From contig NZ_JAUSVR010000002.1 in the NCBI RefSeq assembly GCF_030814815.1, positions 467,349 through 531,348 on the forward strand: 64,000 nucleotides of DNA, given 5' to 3'. The DNA is from Ancylobacter amanitiformis. GTDB lineage: Bacteria > Pseudomonadota > Alphaproteobacteria > Rhizobiales > Xanthobacteraceae. The notes beneath the pieces are model-generated. The model did not search any database. It had not been told where the DNA came from and was given only the letters and a program-made list of their open reading frames with translations. Made by a program: the position numbers and the translations under genes. This document shows, one piece after another, positions 9,186 through 17,460 of this stretch (position 1 is its first letter; each line of letters begins with the position of its first letter).

Positions 9186-9608
9186 ATGGCGCTCGAGCGT
9201 ACCTTTTCGATCCTCAAGCCCGACGCGACCCAGCGCAACCTGACGGGCGCCATCAACAGCTACATCGAGAAGGCGGGCCTGCGGATCGTCGCCCAGAAGC
9301 GCATCCTGCTGACCCGCGGCCAGGCCGAGGCCTTCTACGCCGTGCACAAGGAGCGCCCCTTCTTCGGCGAGCTGGTCGAGTTCATGATCTCCGGCCCCAT
9401 CGTCGTGCAGGTGCTCGAGGGTGAGAACGCTGTCGCCAAGCATCGCGAAGTGATGGGCGCCACCAACCCGGCCAATGCCGCCGAGGGCACCATCCGCAAG
9501 GACTTCGCCCTGTCGGTGGGCGAAAACTCGGCGCATGGCTCGGACAGCCTTGAGAACGCGCAGATCGAGATTGCCCAGTTCTTCGCGGGCAACGAGATCG
9601 TCGGCTGA
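9186..9608 (+). CDS. ndk: Nucleoside diphosphate kinase
   Basis: Cytosolic enzyme that balances nucleoside triphosphates by passing the gamma phosphate through a histidine. At 140 residues it is the normal bacterial length. Visible motifs are [18 protein letters not shown] at the N-terminus, the mid-protein [18 protein letters not shown], and the active-site NSAHGSDS containing the phosphorylated His near residue 117. AAGGAACG lies just before ATG 9186. It stands alone, closed by a strong terminator. Confidence 0.98.
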   Translation: MALERTFSILKPDATQRNLTGAINSYIEKAGLRIVAQKRILLTRGQAEAFYAVHKERPFFGELVEFMISGPIVVQVLEGENAVAKHREVMGATNPANAAEGTIRKDFALSVGENSAHGSDSLENAQIEIAQFFAGNEIVG

Positions 9609-9668
9609 TCGCCGAGGTCCCTCGCCGGGCCTTCGCCGCAGTCTTTCACTGCGGCTTCCGCTGAGTTC

Positions 9669-9707
9669 ACACCCCATCTGGGTAGCCAGGTGGGGTGTTC
9701 TGTTTTT
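9669..9707 (+). terminator. Intrinsic terminator of ndk
   Basis: Stem ACACCCCATCTGG / CCAGGTGGGGTGT with a four-base loop, then TCTGTTTTT. Strong intrinsic terminator 60 bases after ndk. Confidence 0.9.
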
Positions 9708-9960
9708 GCACAGCGGCGTAAGCTCACGCAGCGCAGCACAGTCAATTCAACAAAATGCGAGCCATGGGGTTGGCTGCCTCATGGAATATTATGTATGTTG
9801 TCGTCTTGGGCGCTGCGGGGGTCCGGCCACGGAGAAGTGGCCCGCAGCGGGGAAGCCGTTATGGCGCGCCAAGAGCGCCCGGGAGTGGGCCCGCCGGAGC
9901 CACCTCCTCTTGCCTCACCGTTTCACGGCGCGCCAACGCCGAACGAGCCACAAATGAATC

Positions 9961-9980
9961 CCGTCCGCACGTGCGGACGG
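9961..9980. promoter_or_regulatory. Perfect 20-bp palindrome before TerC gene
   Basis: CCGTCCGCAC followed by its exact reverse complement GTGCGGACGG. The centre is CACGTG. It ends a few bases before the GAGGGA ribosome binding site of the gene starting at 10002. It could be an operator or a leader hairpin. Confidence 0.5.
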
Positions 9981-10001
9981 GGGTGAGGGAAAATCAAGCC
10001 G

Positions 10002-10697
10002 ATGAGCTACCTTGAGCCGCTATTCTGGCTAGCGCTGCTGAAAATCATCTGGATCAACGTCCTGCTGTCGGGCGACAACGCCGTGGTGATCGCCATGGCC
10101 TGCCGCTCGCTGCCCGACCGCATGCGCAGGACCGGCATGGTGCTGGGCGCGGCTGTCGCCGTCGGCATGCGCATCGTCTTCACGGCCATCATCGCCGTGC
10201 TGCTGGGCCTGCCGTGGCTGCGGGTCATCGGCGCGCTTGCGCTTATGTATATCGCCGTCGACCTCGTGGTTCCCGAGGCGGAAGGCGAGGAGGGCGGCGT
10301 CACCGCTCATGACAGCCTGTGGCGCGCCGTCGGCACCATTGCGGTGGCCGATCTCGTCATGAGCCTCGACAATGTCGTCGCCATCGCCGCGGTGGCGGAT
10401 GGCAACTGGGTGCTGATCATCATCGGCCTGGTCATTTCCATCCCGATGATCATCGCCGGCGCGGCCCTCATCATGAACCTGCTGTCGCGCTTCCCCTTCC
10501 TGGTCTGGGCCGGCGCGGGCCTGCTGGGCTGGGTGGCCGGCGAGATGTTCCTGTCGGACATCAAGGTGGTCGAGTTCCTCGGCGAGGCCTCGGTGCACAG
10601 CCTGGAATATGTGGCCGCCGCCGCCGGTGCGGCGCTGGTGCTGCTCATCGGCTGGACGATGACGCGGCTGCGGCGCCCGAGCCAGCCGCACGCCTGA
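10002..10697 (+). CDS. TerC-family integral membrane protein (YjbE type)
   Basis: A 231-residue membrane protein of the TerC superfamily, with about seven membrane segments. Characteristic acidic intramembrane motifs are visible: WINVLLSGDNAVVIAMACRS near residue 20 and DLVMSLDNVVAIAAVADG in the second half; the Asp residues are thought to coordinate metal. TerC proteins are tied to manganese export and metal loading of secreted proteins. ATG 10002 follows GAGGGA. A second TerC gene lies 285 bases downstream, separated by a terminator, so each is probably its own unit. Substrate here is not proven. Confidence 0.9.
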   Translation: MSYLEPLFWLALLKIIWINVLLSGDNAVVIAMACRSLPDRMRRTGMVLGAAVAVGMRIVFTAIIAVLLGLPWLRVIGALALMYIAVDLVVPEAEGEEGGVTAHDSLWRAVGTIAVADLVMSLDNVVAIAAVADGNWVLIIIGLVISIPMIIAGAALIMNLLSRFPFLVWAGAGLLGWVAGEMFLSDIKVVEFLGEASVHSLEYVAAAAGAALVLLIGWTMTRLRRPSQPHA

Positions 10698-10724
10698 TCG
10701 CTTGAGGCGTTCCCTCGCCTGAAG

Positions 10725-10757
10725 GCGCCCGCGACCTCGTTGAGGCGCGGGCGCTTT
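10725..10757 (+). terminator. Intrinsic terminator after first TerC gene
   Basis: GCGCCCGCG-A-CCTC, loop GTT, GAGG-CGCGGGCGC, then TTTC. Long stem with one bulge and a short T tract, 27 bases after the stop. Confidence 0.75.
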
Positions 10758-10981
10758 CAGTTTGGCAACACCGGTCTGGAGTACATTATAAAGTATTCCA
10801 GACAAAAACCGCGATCCTCGTGAGGGGAGGCGGGCGGGGCGCGCGTGCCGTATCCTGTCCCGCATCCCGCTCGCCGCCGGGCTCTCGCCTGATGTTCATG
10901 TGCGTTATCATGCCGGCCGGTGCCCGCCGCGCCCGAAAACGCCGTTACGCTGCTGTCATTTCGACGATCTGAGAGGACAAG

Positions 10982-11731
10982 ATGGATTTCACCAGCCCGA
11001 TTTTCTGGGTGGCGCTGCTGCAGATCATCTGGATCGATCTGCTGCTCTCCGGCGACAACGCCGTCGTCATCGCCCTTGCCTGCCGCTCGCTGCCGGAGAA
11101 GCAGCGCAAATGGGGCATCCTGCTCGGCGCCGGCGCGGCGGTATGCCTGCGCATCGTCTTCGCGCTGGCGGTCTCCTATCTGCTGGGCGTGCCGCTGCTG
11201 AAGGTGGTGGGCGCGCTGCTGCTGTTCTGGATCGCCGTCAAGCTGGTGCTGGACGAGGGCGGCGAAGCGCATCACATCGAGGGCGCGGACAGCCTGTGGA
11301 AGGCCGTTCGCACCATCGCCATCGCCGACGCGGTAATGAGCCTCGACAATGTGGTGGCCATTGCCGCCGCGGCGCGCGGCCATGCCGAGCTGTTCATCTT
11401 CGGCCTGCTGCTGACCATTCCGCTGATCATCTTCGGCTCGCAGCTGATTCTGAAGCTCATCTCGCGCTTCCCGATCCTCATCTGGTTCGGCGCGGCGCTG
11501 CTCGGCTGGATCGCCGGCGAAATGCTGGTGGGCGACAAGGTGGTGCTGGAGACGCTGCAGGGCTTCGCGCCGGCAATGGTCGAGACGATCGAGGATCCCG
11601 CCGATCCGATCGGGCTGAAGCCCGCGGCGCTGCCGCATTACCTCATGGCGGTGCTGGGCGCGGTCTTCGTGGTCGGGTTCGGCTGGATCGTGAAGAGCCG
11701 CCGCGCGACCGCCACGGTCGGCTCGCACTGA
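10982..11731 (+). CDS. TerC-family integral membrane protein (YjbE type)
   Basis: A second TerC paralogue, 249 residues. It repeats the first gene's hallmarks: WIDLLLSGDNAVVIALACRS at the N-terminus and DAVMSLDNVVAIAAAARG in the middle, and LIWFGAALLGWIAGEMLVGD matches WAGAGLLGWVAGEMFLSD of its neighbour. A loop near the C-terminus (ETIEDPADPIGLKPAALPH) is longer than in the first copy. GAGAGGAC precedes ATG 10982. The tandem arrangement points to gene duplication; the two may differ in metal or partner protein, but the sequence does not say. Confidence 0.9.
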   Translation: MDFTSPIFWVALLQIIWIDLLLSGDNAVVIALACRSLPEKQRKWGILLGAGAAVCLRIVFALAVSYLLGVPLLKVVGALLLFWIAVKLVLDEGGEAHHIEGADSLWKAVRTIAIADAVMSLDNVVAIAAAARGHAELFIFGLLLTIPLIIFGSQLILKLISRFPILIWFGAALLGWIAGEMLVGDKVVLETLQGFAPAMVETIEDPADPIGLKPAALPHYLMAVLGAVFVVGFGWIVKSRRATATVGSH

Positions 11732-11764
11732 GCGCTCGACGCGCCGACGACTGTCAAATGAAGG

Positions 11765-11799
11765 GGCGCTCCGCTAGGATACTGGCGGAGCGCCTTTTT
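11765..11799 (+). terminator. Terminator overlapping the next gene's ribosome binding site
   Basis: Stem GGCGCTCCGC / GCGGAGCGCC with a ten-base loop, followed by TTTTT. It ends one base before the ATG at 11801. The GGAG in the 3' arm is also the only Shine-Dalgarno-like sequence for that ATG. Confidence 0.85.
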
Positions 11800-11800
11800 C

Positions 11801-13891
11801 ATGAATCAGCACATATCCCCGACCGGCACCGGTTATTCCGCCTGCCCGCATGATTGCCCCTCGACCTGCGCGCTGGAGATCGACATTTCCGGCGGGCGTA
11901 TCGGCCGGGTGCGTGGATCGAGCGGCAACAGCTACACGGCCGGCGTCATCTGCGCCAAGGTGGCGCGCTATGGCGAGCGGGCCAACCATCCGGATCGGCT
12001 GACCCAGCCGCTGCGCCGCATCGGGCCGAAAGGCGAGGGCGCCTTCGCTCCCATCTCCTGGGACGAGGCGCTGGACGAGATAGCCGAGCGGTTCAAGGCG
12101 GCCGAGAGCCGCCATGGCGCGGAGAGCGTGTGGCCCTATTACTATGCCGGCACCATGGGGCTGGTGATGCGCGATGGCATCAACCGGCTGACCCACGCCA
12201 AGGGCTATTCGCGCTTCTTCTCCTCGATCTGCGTCAACCCCGCCTGGGGCGGCTTCATGGCCGGCACCGGCAAGCTCGCCGGGCCGGACCCGCGCGAAAT
12301 CGGCAAGGCCGATCTCGTGGTGATCTGGGGCACCAACCCCGTGGCGACGCAGGTCAACGTGATGACCCATGCCATCCGCGCCCGCAAGGAACGCGGGGCG
12401 AAGATCGCCGTCATCGATGTCTATCGCTCGCCCACCATGGAATTGGCCGATATCCCCGTGCTGATCCGCCCCGGCACGGATGGCGCGCTGGCCTGCGCCA
12501 TCATGCATGTGCTGTTCCGCGACGATCTTGCCGATCGCGCCTATCTCGCGCGCTATGCCGACGATCCGGCCGGGCTGGAGGCGCATCTGGCGACGCGCAC
12601 GCCGGAATGGGCGGCGGCGATCACCGGCCTGCCGGCGAACGAGATCGAGGCCTTCGCCCACGCCATCGGCCGCACGCCGCGCACCTTCATCCGTGCCGGC
12701 TACGGCTTCACCCGCTCGCGCAACGGCGCGGTGAACATGCACGCGGTCAGTTCGATCGCCACCGTCGCCGGCCTCTGGCAGCATGAGGGCGGCGGCGCCT
12801 TTCACACCAATGGCGCGATCTTTCGCTGGAACAAGCAGATGATCGAGGGGCTGGACATTCCCGGCATCGCCGCCCGCCGGCTCGACCAGTCCCGCATCGG
12901 CGACATCCTCGCCGGCGATGCCGATGCGCTGCTCGGCGGGCCGCCCGTCTCGGCCATGCTGATCCAGAGCACCAACCCGGTATCGGTGGCGTCCGATCAG
13001 GACAGGGTGCGGGCCGGCTTCGCGCGGGAGGACCTGTTCGTCGCCGTGCACGAGCAGTTCATGACCGAGACCGCGCGCATGGCCGACATCGTGCTGCCGG
13101 CGACCATGTTCACCGAGCATGACGACCTCTACCAGGGCGGCGGCAACCAGTATGTGATCCTGGGCCCCAAGCTGGTGGAGCCGCCGGGCGAATGCCGCTC
13201 GAACCATGATGTGGTGTGCGCCCTGGCGCCGCGCGTGGGTGCCGAGCATGCGGGCTTCCACAAGTCCTCGCGCGAGATCGTCGACTGGACCCTGCAGGCG
13301 ACCGGGCGCGGCACGGTGGACGAACTGGAAGCCGCGCGCTTCCTCGACGTGCAGCCTGATTTCGAAACCGCGCATTATCTCAAGGGCTTCAACTGGCCGG
13401 ACGGCAGGTTTCACCTGAAACCGGACTGGGCCAGCGTGCCGTTCTCCCGGCCGGACAAGGCGTGGGCACACGCGCCGATGCCGGAATGGCCGGACCATTG
13501 GGATGTGATCGAGGAGGCGACCGCGGAATTCCCCTTCCGGCTGGTGACGTCGCCGGCCCGCTCTTTCCTCAATTCCAGCTTCACCGAGACGCCCAGTTCC
13601 ACCAAGCGCGAGAAGCGGCCGGAACTGATGATCCACCCGGAGGACGCCGCCGCGCTTGGCATCGCCGACGGCGATCTGCTGCGCGTGGAGAGCCCGCGCG
13701 GGGCGGTGCTGTTGCATGCAAGGCTGTTCGACGGGGTGCGCCGGGGCGTGGTCGTCGCGGAATCGATCTGGCCGAACCGCGCGCATGAGGGCGGGCGCGG
13801 CATTAACAGCCTCACCGGCGCCGATCCGGTGGCGCCGTTCGGTGGCGCGGCGCTGCACGACAATCGGGTGCGGATCACGCGGCAGGGTTGA
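11801..13891 (+). CDS. Molybdopterin-dependent oxidoreductase with [4Fe-4S] domain
   Basis: A 696-residue member of the DMSO reductase superfamily. The N-terminal iron-sulfur motif is visible as CPHDCPSTC with the fourth Cys in GVICAKVA. Then come the molybdopterin domain (WDEALDEIAERF, VIWGTNPVATQVN) and the C-terminal dinucleotide-binding domain (LMIHPEDAAALGIADGDLLRV). No Tat signal is seen, so it is likely cytoplasmic. No small electron-transfer subunits or cofactor genes lie beside it, so the partner is encoded elsewhere or it works alone. Substrate cannot be named; similar proteins are often annotated as formate dehydrogenase or thiosulfate reductase-like without proof. Confidence 0.88.
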   Translation: MNQHISPTGTGYSACPHDCPSTCALEIDISGGRIGRVRGSSGNSYTAGVICAKVARYGERANHPDRLTQPLRRIGPKGEGAFAPISWDEALDEIAERFKAAESRHGAESVWPYYYAGTMGLVMRDGINRLTHAKGYSRFFSSICVNPAWGGFMAGTGKLAGPDPREIGKADLVVIWGTNPVATQVNVMTHAIRARKERGAKIAVIDVYRSPTMELADIPVLIRPGTDGALACAIMHVLFRDDLADRAYLARYADDPAGLEAHLATRTPEWAAAITGLPANEIEAFAHAIGRTPRTFIRAGYGFTRSRNGAVNMHAVSSIATVAGLWQHEGGGAFHTNGAIFRWNKQMIEGLDIPGIAARRLDQSRIGDILAGDADALLGGPPVSAMLIQSTNPVSVASDQDRVRAGFAREDLFVAVHEQFMTETARMADIVLPATMFTEHDDLYQGGGNQYVILGPKLVEPPGECRSNHDVVCALAPRVGAEHAGFHKSSREIVDWTLQATGRGTVDELEAARFLDVQPDFETAHYLKGFNWPDGRFHLKPDWASVPFSRPDKAWAHAPMPEWPDHWDVIEEATAEFPFRLVTSPARSFLNSSFTETPSSTKREKRPELMIHPEDAAALGIADGDLLRVESPRGAVLLHARLFDGVRRGVVVAESIWPNRAHEGGRGINSLTGADPVAPFGGAALHDNRVRITRQG

Positions 13892-14012
13892 GCAGCGCCC
13901 CCTTTCGGCCGGCGTTCGCGCGAAAGAGCGGGCAGCTGCGGTATCGGAGGGAACCGATTGCCGGCCGGCGCGTCATATCGGCGACGCCGCCCATCAACCG
14001 GATCCCCTTGCC

Positions 14013-14840
14013 ATGAAATTCTCCGTCGCCGCCCGGCTCGCCTATGAGGTGCGCGAGACCACCGTCTTCATCCTCAACATCGAGGCGGCGGCTCTGCGCA
14101 ACCAGAAGATCCTCTCCGAGACGCTCGATCTCACGCCCGCCGTCGCGGTGGATCGCCATGAACTGGAGGGCGGCACGCGGCTGGTGCGCGTGGTGGTCGA
14201 GCCCGGCACGTTCGAGGTGGCCTATGACGCCGAAGTCGAGCTCGCCATGCATGATGCCGATCCCTCCAGCGTCGGCGAGACGCCGGTGGCGCAGCTGCCG
14301 CTCGATGTCGTGCCCTTTCTCAACCCCAGCCGCTACTGCCAGTCCGACCGGCTGGCGCGCTTCGCCTATCGCGAGTTCGGTGCCCTGCCGCCGGGCCATG
14401 CGCGCGTGACCGCGATCTGCAACTGGATCCACGACCACGTCGATTATCTCAGCGGCAGTTCGACATCCGAGACCTCGGCCTATGACACGATGGTGCAGCG
14501 CGCCGGCGTCTGCCGCGACTTCGCCCATCTCGGCATCGCCTTCTGCCGGGCGCTGGCCATTCCCTCGCGCTTTGCCAGCGCCTATGCGTGGCAGCTCGAT
14601 CCGCCCGATTTCCACGCCGTCTTCGAATGCTATCTCGACGGCGCCTGGTATCTGTTCGACCCGACGCGCAAGGCCGCGCTGCAGGGGCTGGTGCGCATCG
14701 GCGTGGGCCGCGATGCCGCGGACGCCGCCTTCGCGACGATCTACGGCAATGCCGAGATGAATTCGATGGCGGTGACCATCGCGCCGCTTGACGAGGTGGC
14801 GGAGGAGGAGCCCACCGTGCGCGCGGTGGGCATTGCGTGA
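14013..14840 (+). CDS. Transglutaminase-like domain protein
   Basis: A 275-residue protein with a papain-like transglutaminase fold. The catalytic triad can be read: Cys in RAGVCRDFAHLG, His in PPDFHAVFECYL and Asp in YLFDPTRKA. The first 100 residues form a beta-rich N-terminal domain (SVAARLAYEVRETTVFILNI) typical of the bacterial family. No signal peptide. Bacterial members are usually proteases or amidases rather than crosslinkers. I start at ATG 14013 (MKFSVAARL); the frame is open further upstream, into the end of the previous gene, without similarity. It lies 121 bases after the oxidoreductase gene. Confidence 0.9.
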   Translation: MKFSVAARLAYEVRETTVFILNIEAAALRNQKILSETLDLTPAVAVDRHELEGGTRLVRVVVEPGTFEVAYDAEVELAMHDADPSSVGETPVAQLPLDVVPFLNPSRYCQSDRLARFAYREFGALPPGHARVTAICNWIHDHVDYLSGSSTSETSAYDTMVQRAGVCRDFAHLGIAFCRALAIPSRFASAYAWQLDPPDFHAVFECYLDGAWYLFDPTRKAALQGLVRIGVGRDAADAAFATIYGNAEMNSMAVTIAPLDEVAEEEPTVRAVGIA

Positions 14841-14850
14841 GCGCGCCCGA

Positions 14851-15333
14851 TCAGGCGTTCTTCCGGCGCGCCAGCACGTACAACACCGGCAGGAGCACGG
14901 CATAGATCAAGGTGATGACCAGCAGGAGCCCGAAATTGTTCTTCGAGGTGTCGCCCGCTTCGAAGGCCTCGCGAAAATGCCCGTAGGCGACGCCGAAGGA
15001 AAACAGGCTGTAATAGCCGACGACCGGCGCCTTGAAATCCAGCGGGCGCCAGAACGACAGGATCGCGACGATGCCGATGGCGGCGTCCGCGACGCCGATC
15101 TCGAACTGGAACGGGCTGACCTCCCAGCCGATGCTCGCCGCCGCCATATGCGGGAACACGATGTGGAAGAAGCCGGCCCACACATACGCAATGCCGGCCG
15201 AGAGCAGCAGCCATCCCAGCAGCCGGGCGGGATAATAGGCTGGGCTCTTCGTCAGCGCCGCCGCAAGGAAGGCCGACACGAACAATATTTCTGGCAGATT
15301 ACCCAGAATGAACGCGATCACCGCCTGAATCAT
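14851..15333 (-). CDS. DUF6790-type integral membrane protein
   Basis: A 160-residue protein with about four to five hydrophobic segments (IQAVIAFILGNLPEILFVSA, LLGWLLLSAGIAYVWAGFFH and others). The stretch GWEVSPFQFEIGVADAAIG resembles the conserved core of DUF6790 membrane proteins. The start at 15333 has GGGGAAG directly upstream; the frame continues to 15426 without support. It is convergent with the transglutaminase-like gene (10 bases between stops). Function unknown. Confidence 0.75.
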   Translation of the reverse strand: MIQAVIAFILGNLPEILFVSAFLAAALTKSPAYYPARLLGWLLLSAGIAYVWAGFFHIVFPHMAAASIGWEVSPFQFEIGVADAAIGIVAILSFWRPLDFKAPVVGYYSLFSFGVAYGHFREAFEAGDTSKNNFGLLLVITLIYAVLLPVLYVLARRKNA

Positions 15334-15637
15334 GAACTTCCCCCTGCCACAGATTGCATGTCGATGACCCCCCTCCGCCTGGGGGAGAGCCTTGGACGTC
15401 CCCATGCACCCGGCGGAGCCGTGCATGAAAGCACGATGTCACTCTCGGTTGCCTTCGCGACGACGGGTCTTGTCCGCGATCGCGAGGCAAGCCTGGTGTT
15501 CTGCAAACGACCTTGCCGCTTCGGCCGGAACGCGCCGGCACAGTTGCCCGCCTCAGCGGGCGCCCTTTTCCGCCGCCGGCGCGTCGGATTGAAATGGTAT
15601 TGACGTAATTCTCGTGTGACGCAAGCCCCGGCGCGTT
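15334..15637. other. Intergenic region upstream of the DUF6790 gene
   Basis: About 300 bases between the start of the DUF6790 gene and the end of purN. I see no supported gene, terminator or repeat in it; it should hold the promoter of the DUF6790 gene. Confidence 0.5.
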
Positions 15638-16291
15638 TCAGCCCGCCGGCGGCACGACCAGCGCGGGCGGTGCCAGCATGAATTCGTCGATCACGACCCG
15701 GCCCTCGCGCAGCATGGCGCGGCGTTCCACCACGAGGCGCAGCGCGGCCGGATAGATCACGTGCTCCTGCGCCAGCACGCGGGCGCCCAGCGTGTCGGGC
15801 GTGTCGGTGTCGAGCACCGGCACGGCGGCCTGCATGAGGATGGGGCCGACATCCATTTCCGGCGTCACGAAATGCACGGTGCAGCCATGGATTCGCACGC
15901 CCTCCGCAAGGGCCCGCTCATGCGTGTGCAGCCCCTTGAAGCTCGGCAGCAGCGCCGGGTGGATATTGATCATCCGCCCCCGCCAATTCTCGACGAAGGG
16001 CCCGGTCAGCAACCGCATGAAGCCGGCGAGACAGACAAGGTCGATCTGCTCCTCCACCAGCACGGCGTGGAGCGCGGTATCGAAGCTGGCGCGGTCGGCA
16101 TGGGCCTTGTGATCGACCATGCGCGTGGGGATGTTGGCCGCCTGCGCGCGGGCGAGGCCGTGGGCGTCGGGGCGGTTGGAAATGACCACGGCGATTTCCG
16201 CCGGGAAGTCCGGCGCGGCGGCCGCCTCGATCAGCGACATCATGTTGGAGCCGCGTCCGGAGATGAGAATGGCGACGCGCGGCCGTGTCAT
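15638..16291 (-). CDS. purN: Phosphoribosylglycinamide formyltransferase (GART)
   Basis: Third step of purine synthesis: transfers a formyl group from 10-formyl-tetrahydrofolate to GAR. 217 residues, normal length. The N-terminal ISGRGSNM phosphate-binding motif, the active-site NIHPALLPSFKG with its essential Asn and His, and HFVTPEMDVGPILMQ with the catalytic Asp are all visible. It starts 12 bases after purM on the minus strand, so purM-purN form one operon, as usual. Confidence 0.97.
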   Translation of the reverse strand: MTRPRVAILISGRGSNMMSLIEAAAAPDFPAEIAVVISNRPDAHGLARAQAANIPTRMVDHKAHADRASFDTALHAVLVEEQIDLVCLAGFMRLLTGPFVENWRGRMINIHPALLPSFKGLHTHERALAEGVRIHGCTVHFVTPEMDVGPILMQAAVPVLDTDTPDTLGARVLAQEHVIYPAALRLVVERRAMLREGRVVIDEFMLAPPALVVPPAG

Positions 16292-16303
16292 GGTGTCGGG
16301 CCC

Positions 16304-17386
16304 TCAGAGCGGGGTGTCGAGGCCGAGCATGCCGTCATACACGACATGCGCCGGGCCCTCGCCCGGCTCGATGGAACCCAGATGCACGACCTCTTCGCCC
16401 GCGTCGGCGAAGGCATCGGCCACCGTCTCGGCATCTTCGGCCGCGACGACCACCACCATGCCGATGCCGCAGTTGAAGGCGCGCAGCATCTCGTCCGGCG
16501 CCACCTTGCCGACCTGCGCCAGCCAGCGGAACACTGGGGGCACGGGCAGGCCATCAAGGTCGATGCGCCCGATCGTGTGCTTGGGCAGCACGCGCGGCAG
16601 GTTCTCGGTGAGGCCGCCGCCGGTAATATGGGCGAGCGCCTTCACCTTGCCGGTCGCGCGGATGACCGACAGCGCCGACTTCACATAGAGCCGGGTCGGG
16701 GTGAGCAGCGCTTCGCCCAGCGCATGGCCGCGGGCGAACGGGGCGGGCTCGTCCCAGCCGAGGCCGGACAGTTCGACGATGCGGCGCACCAGCGAATAGC
16801 CGTTGGAATGCACGCCCGAGGAGGCGAGGCCGAGCAGCACGTCGCCCGGCCGCACATTGGGGGAGGGCAGCAGTTCGCCGCGCTCCACCGCGCCGACCGA
16901 GAAGCCGGCGAGGTCGTAATCGCCCTCGGCATACATGCCGGGCATTTCGGCGGTCTCGCCGCCGATCAGCGCGCAGCCGGATTCCCGGCAGCCCTTGGCG
17001 ATGCCGGCGACGATCGTCGCGCCAACCTCGGGGGCCAGTTTGCCGGTGGCGAAATAATCGAGGAAGAACAGCGGTTCGGCGCCCTGCACCACGAGATCGT
17101 TGACGCACATGGCGACAAGGTCGATGCCGATGGTCTCGTGCCGGCCGGTCTCGATGGCGATTTTCAGCTTGGTGCCGACGCCATCGGTGGTGGCGACGAT
17201 CAGCGGATCCTTGAAGCCGGCGGCCCTAGGGTCGAATACCCCGCCGAAACCGCCAATATCCGCGTCCGCGCCGGGCCGGCGGGTCGCCTTGACCAGCGGC
17301 TTGATGAGATCGACCAGCCGGTTGCCGGCGTCGATGTCGACACCCGCGTCGCGATAGCTGAGGCCTTTTTCCGTCCCGGTCATCAT
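16304..17386 (-). CDS. purM: Phosphoribosylformylglycinamidine cyclo-ligase (AIR synthase)
   Basis: Fifth step of purine synthesis, ATP-dependent ring closure of FGAM to AIR. 360 residues. Family motifs are [16 protein letters not shown] at the N-terminus, [50 protein letters not shown] and the C-terminal [15 protein letters not shown]. First gene of the purM-purN operon. Nothing is unusual. Confidence 0.97.
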   Translation of the reverse strand: MMTGTEKGLSYRDAGVDIDAGNRLVDLIKPLVKATRRPGADADIGGFGGVFDPRAAGFKDPLIVATTDGVGTKLKIAIETGRHETIGIDLVAMCVNDLVVQGAEPLFFLDYFATGKLAPEVGATIVAGIAKGCRESGCALIGGETAEMPGMYAEGDYDLAGFSVGAVERGELLPSPNVRPGDVLLGLASSGVHSNGYSLVRRIVELSGLGWDEPAPFARGHALGEALLTPTRLYVKSALSVIRATGKVKALAHITGGGLTENLPRVLPKHTIGRIDLDGLPVPPVFRWLAQVGKVAPDEMLRAFNCGIGMVVVVAAEDAETVADAFADAGEEVVHLGSIEPGEGPAHVVYDGMLGLDTPL

Positions 17387-17460
17387 GCATCCTCGAACAA
17401 TGCTCGCGGATTAGCCGCTAATGAGCGCCCCCGCAAGCCGAAGCGGAGCCGGCGCGCGGG

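Larger units (their letters stand above)
9609..10001. other. Intergenic region ahead of first TerC gene
   Basis: About 390 bases. It contains the ndk terminator (9669-9707) and a perfect 20-bp palindrome at 9961-9980, close to the TerC ribosome binding site. TerC genes in many bacteria follow the yybP-ykoY manganese riboswitch; I looked for its conserved loops and did not find a convincing match. Confidence 0.45.

Noticed and set aside
9700..10001. yybP-ykoY manganese riboswitch before TerC
   Set aside because: Expected by gene context, and short pieces such as GGGGAAG and GGGAGT occur, but the conserved loop sequences and closing stem could not be put together.
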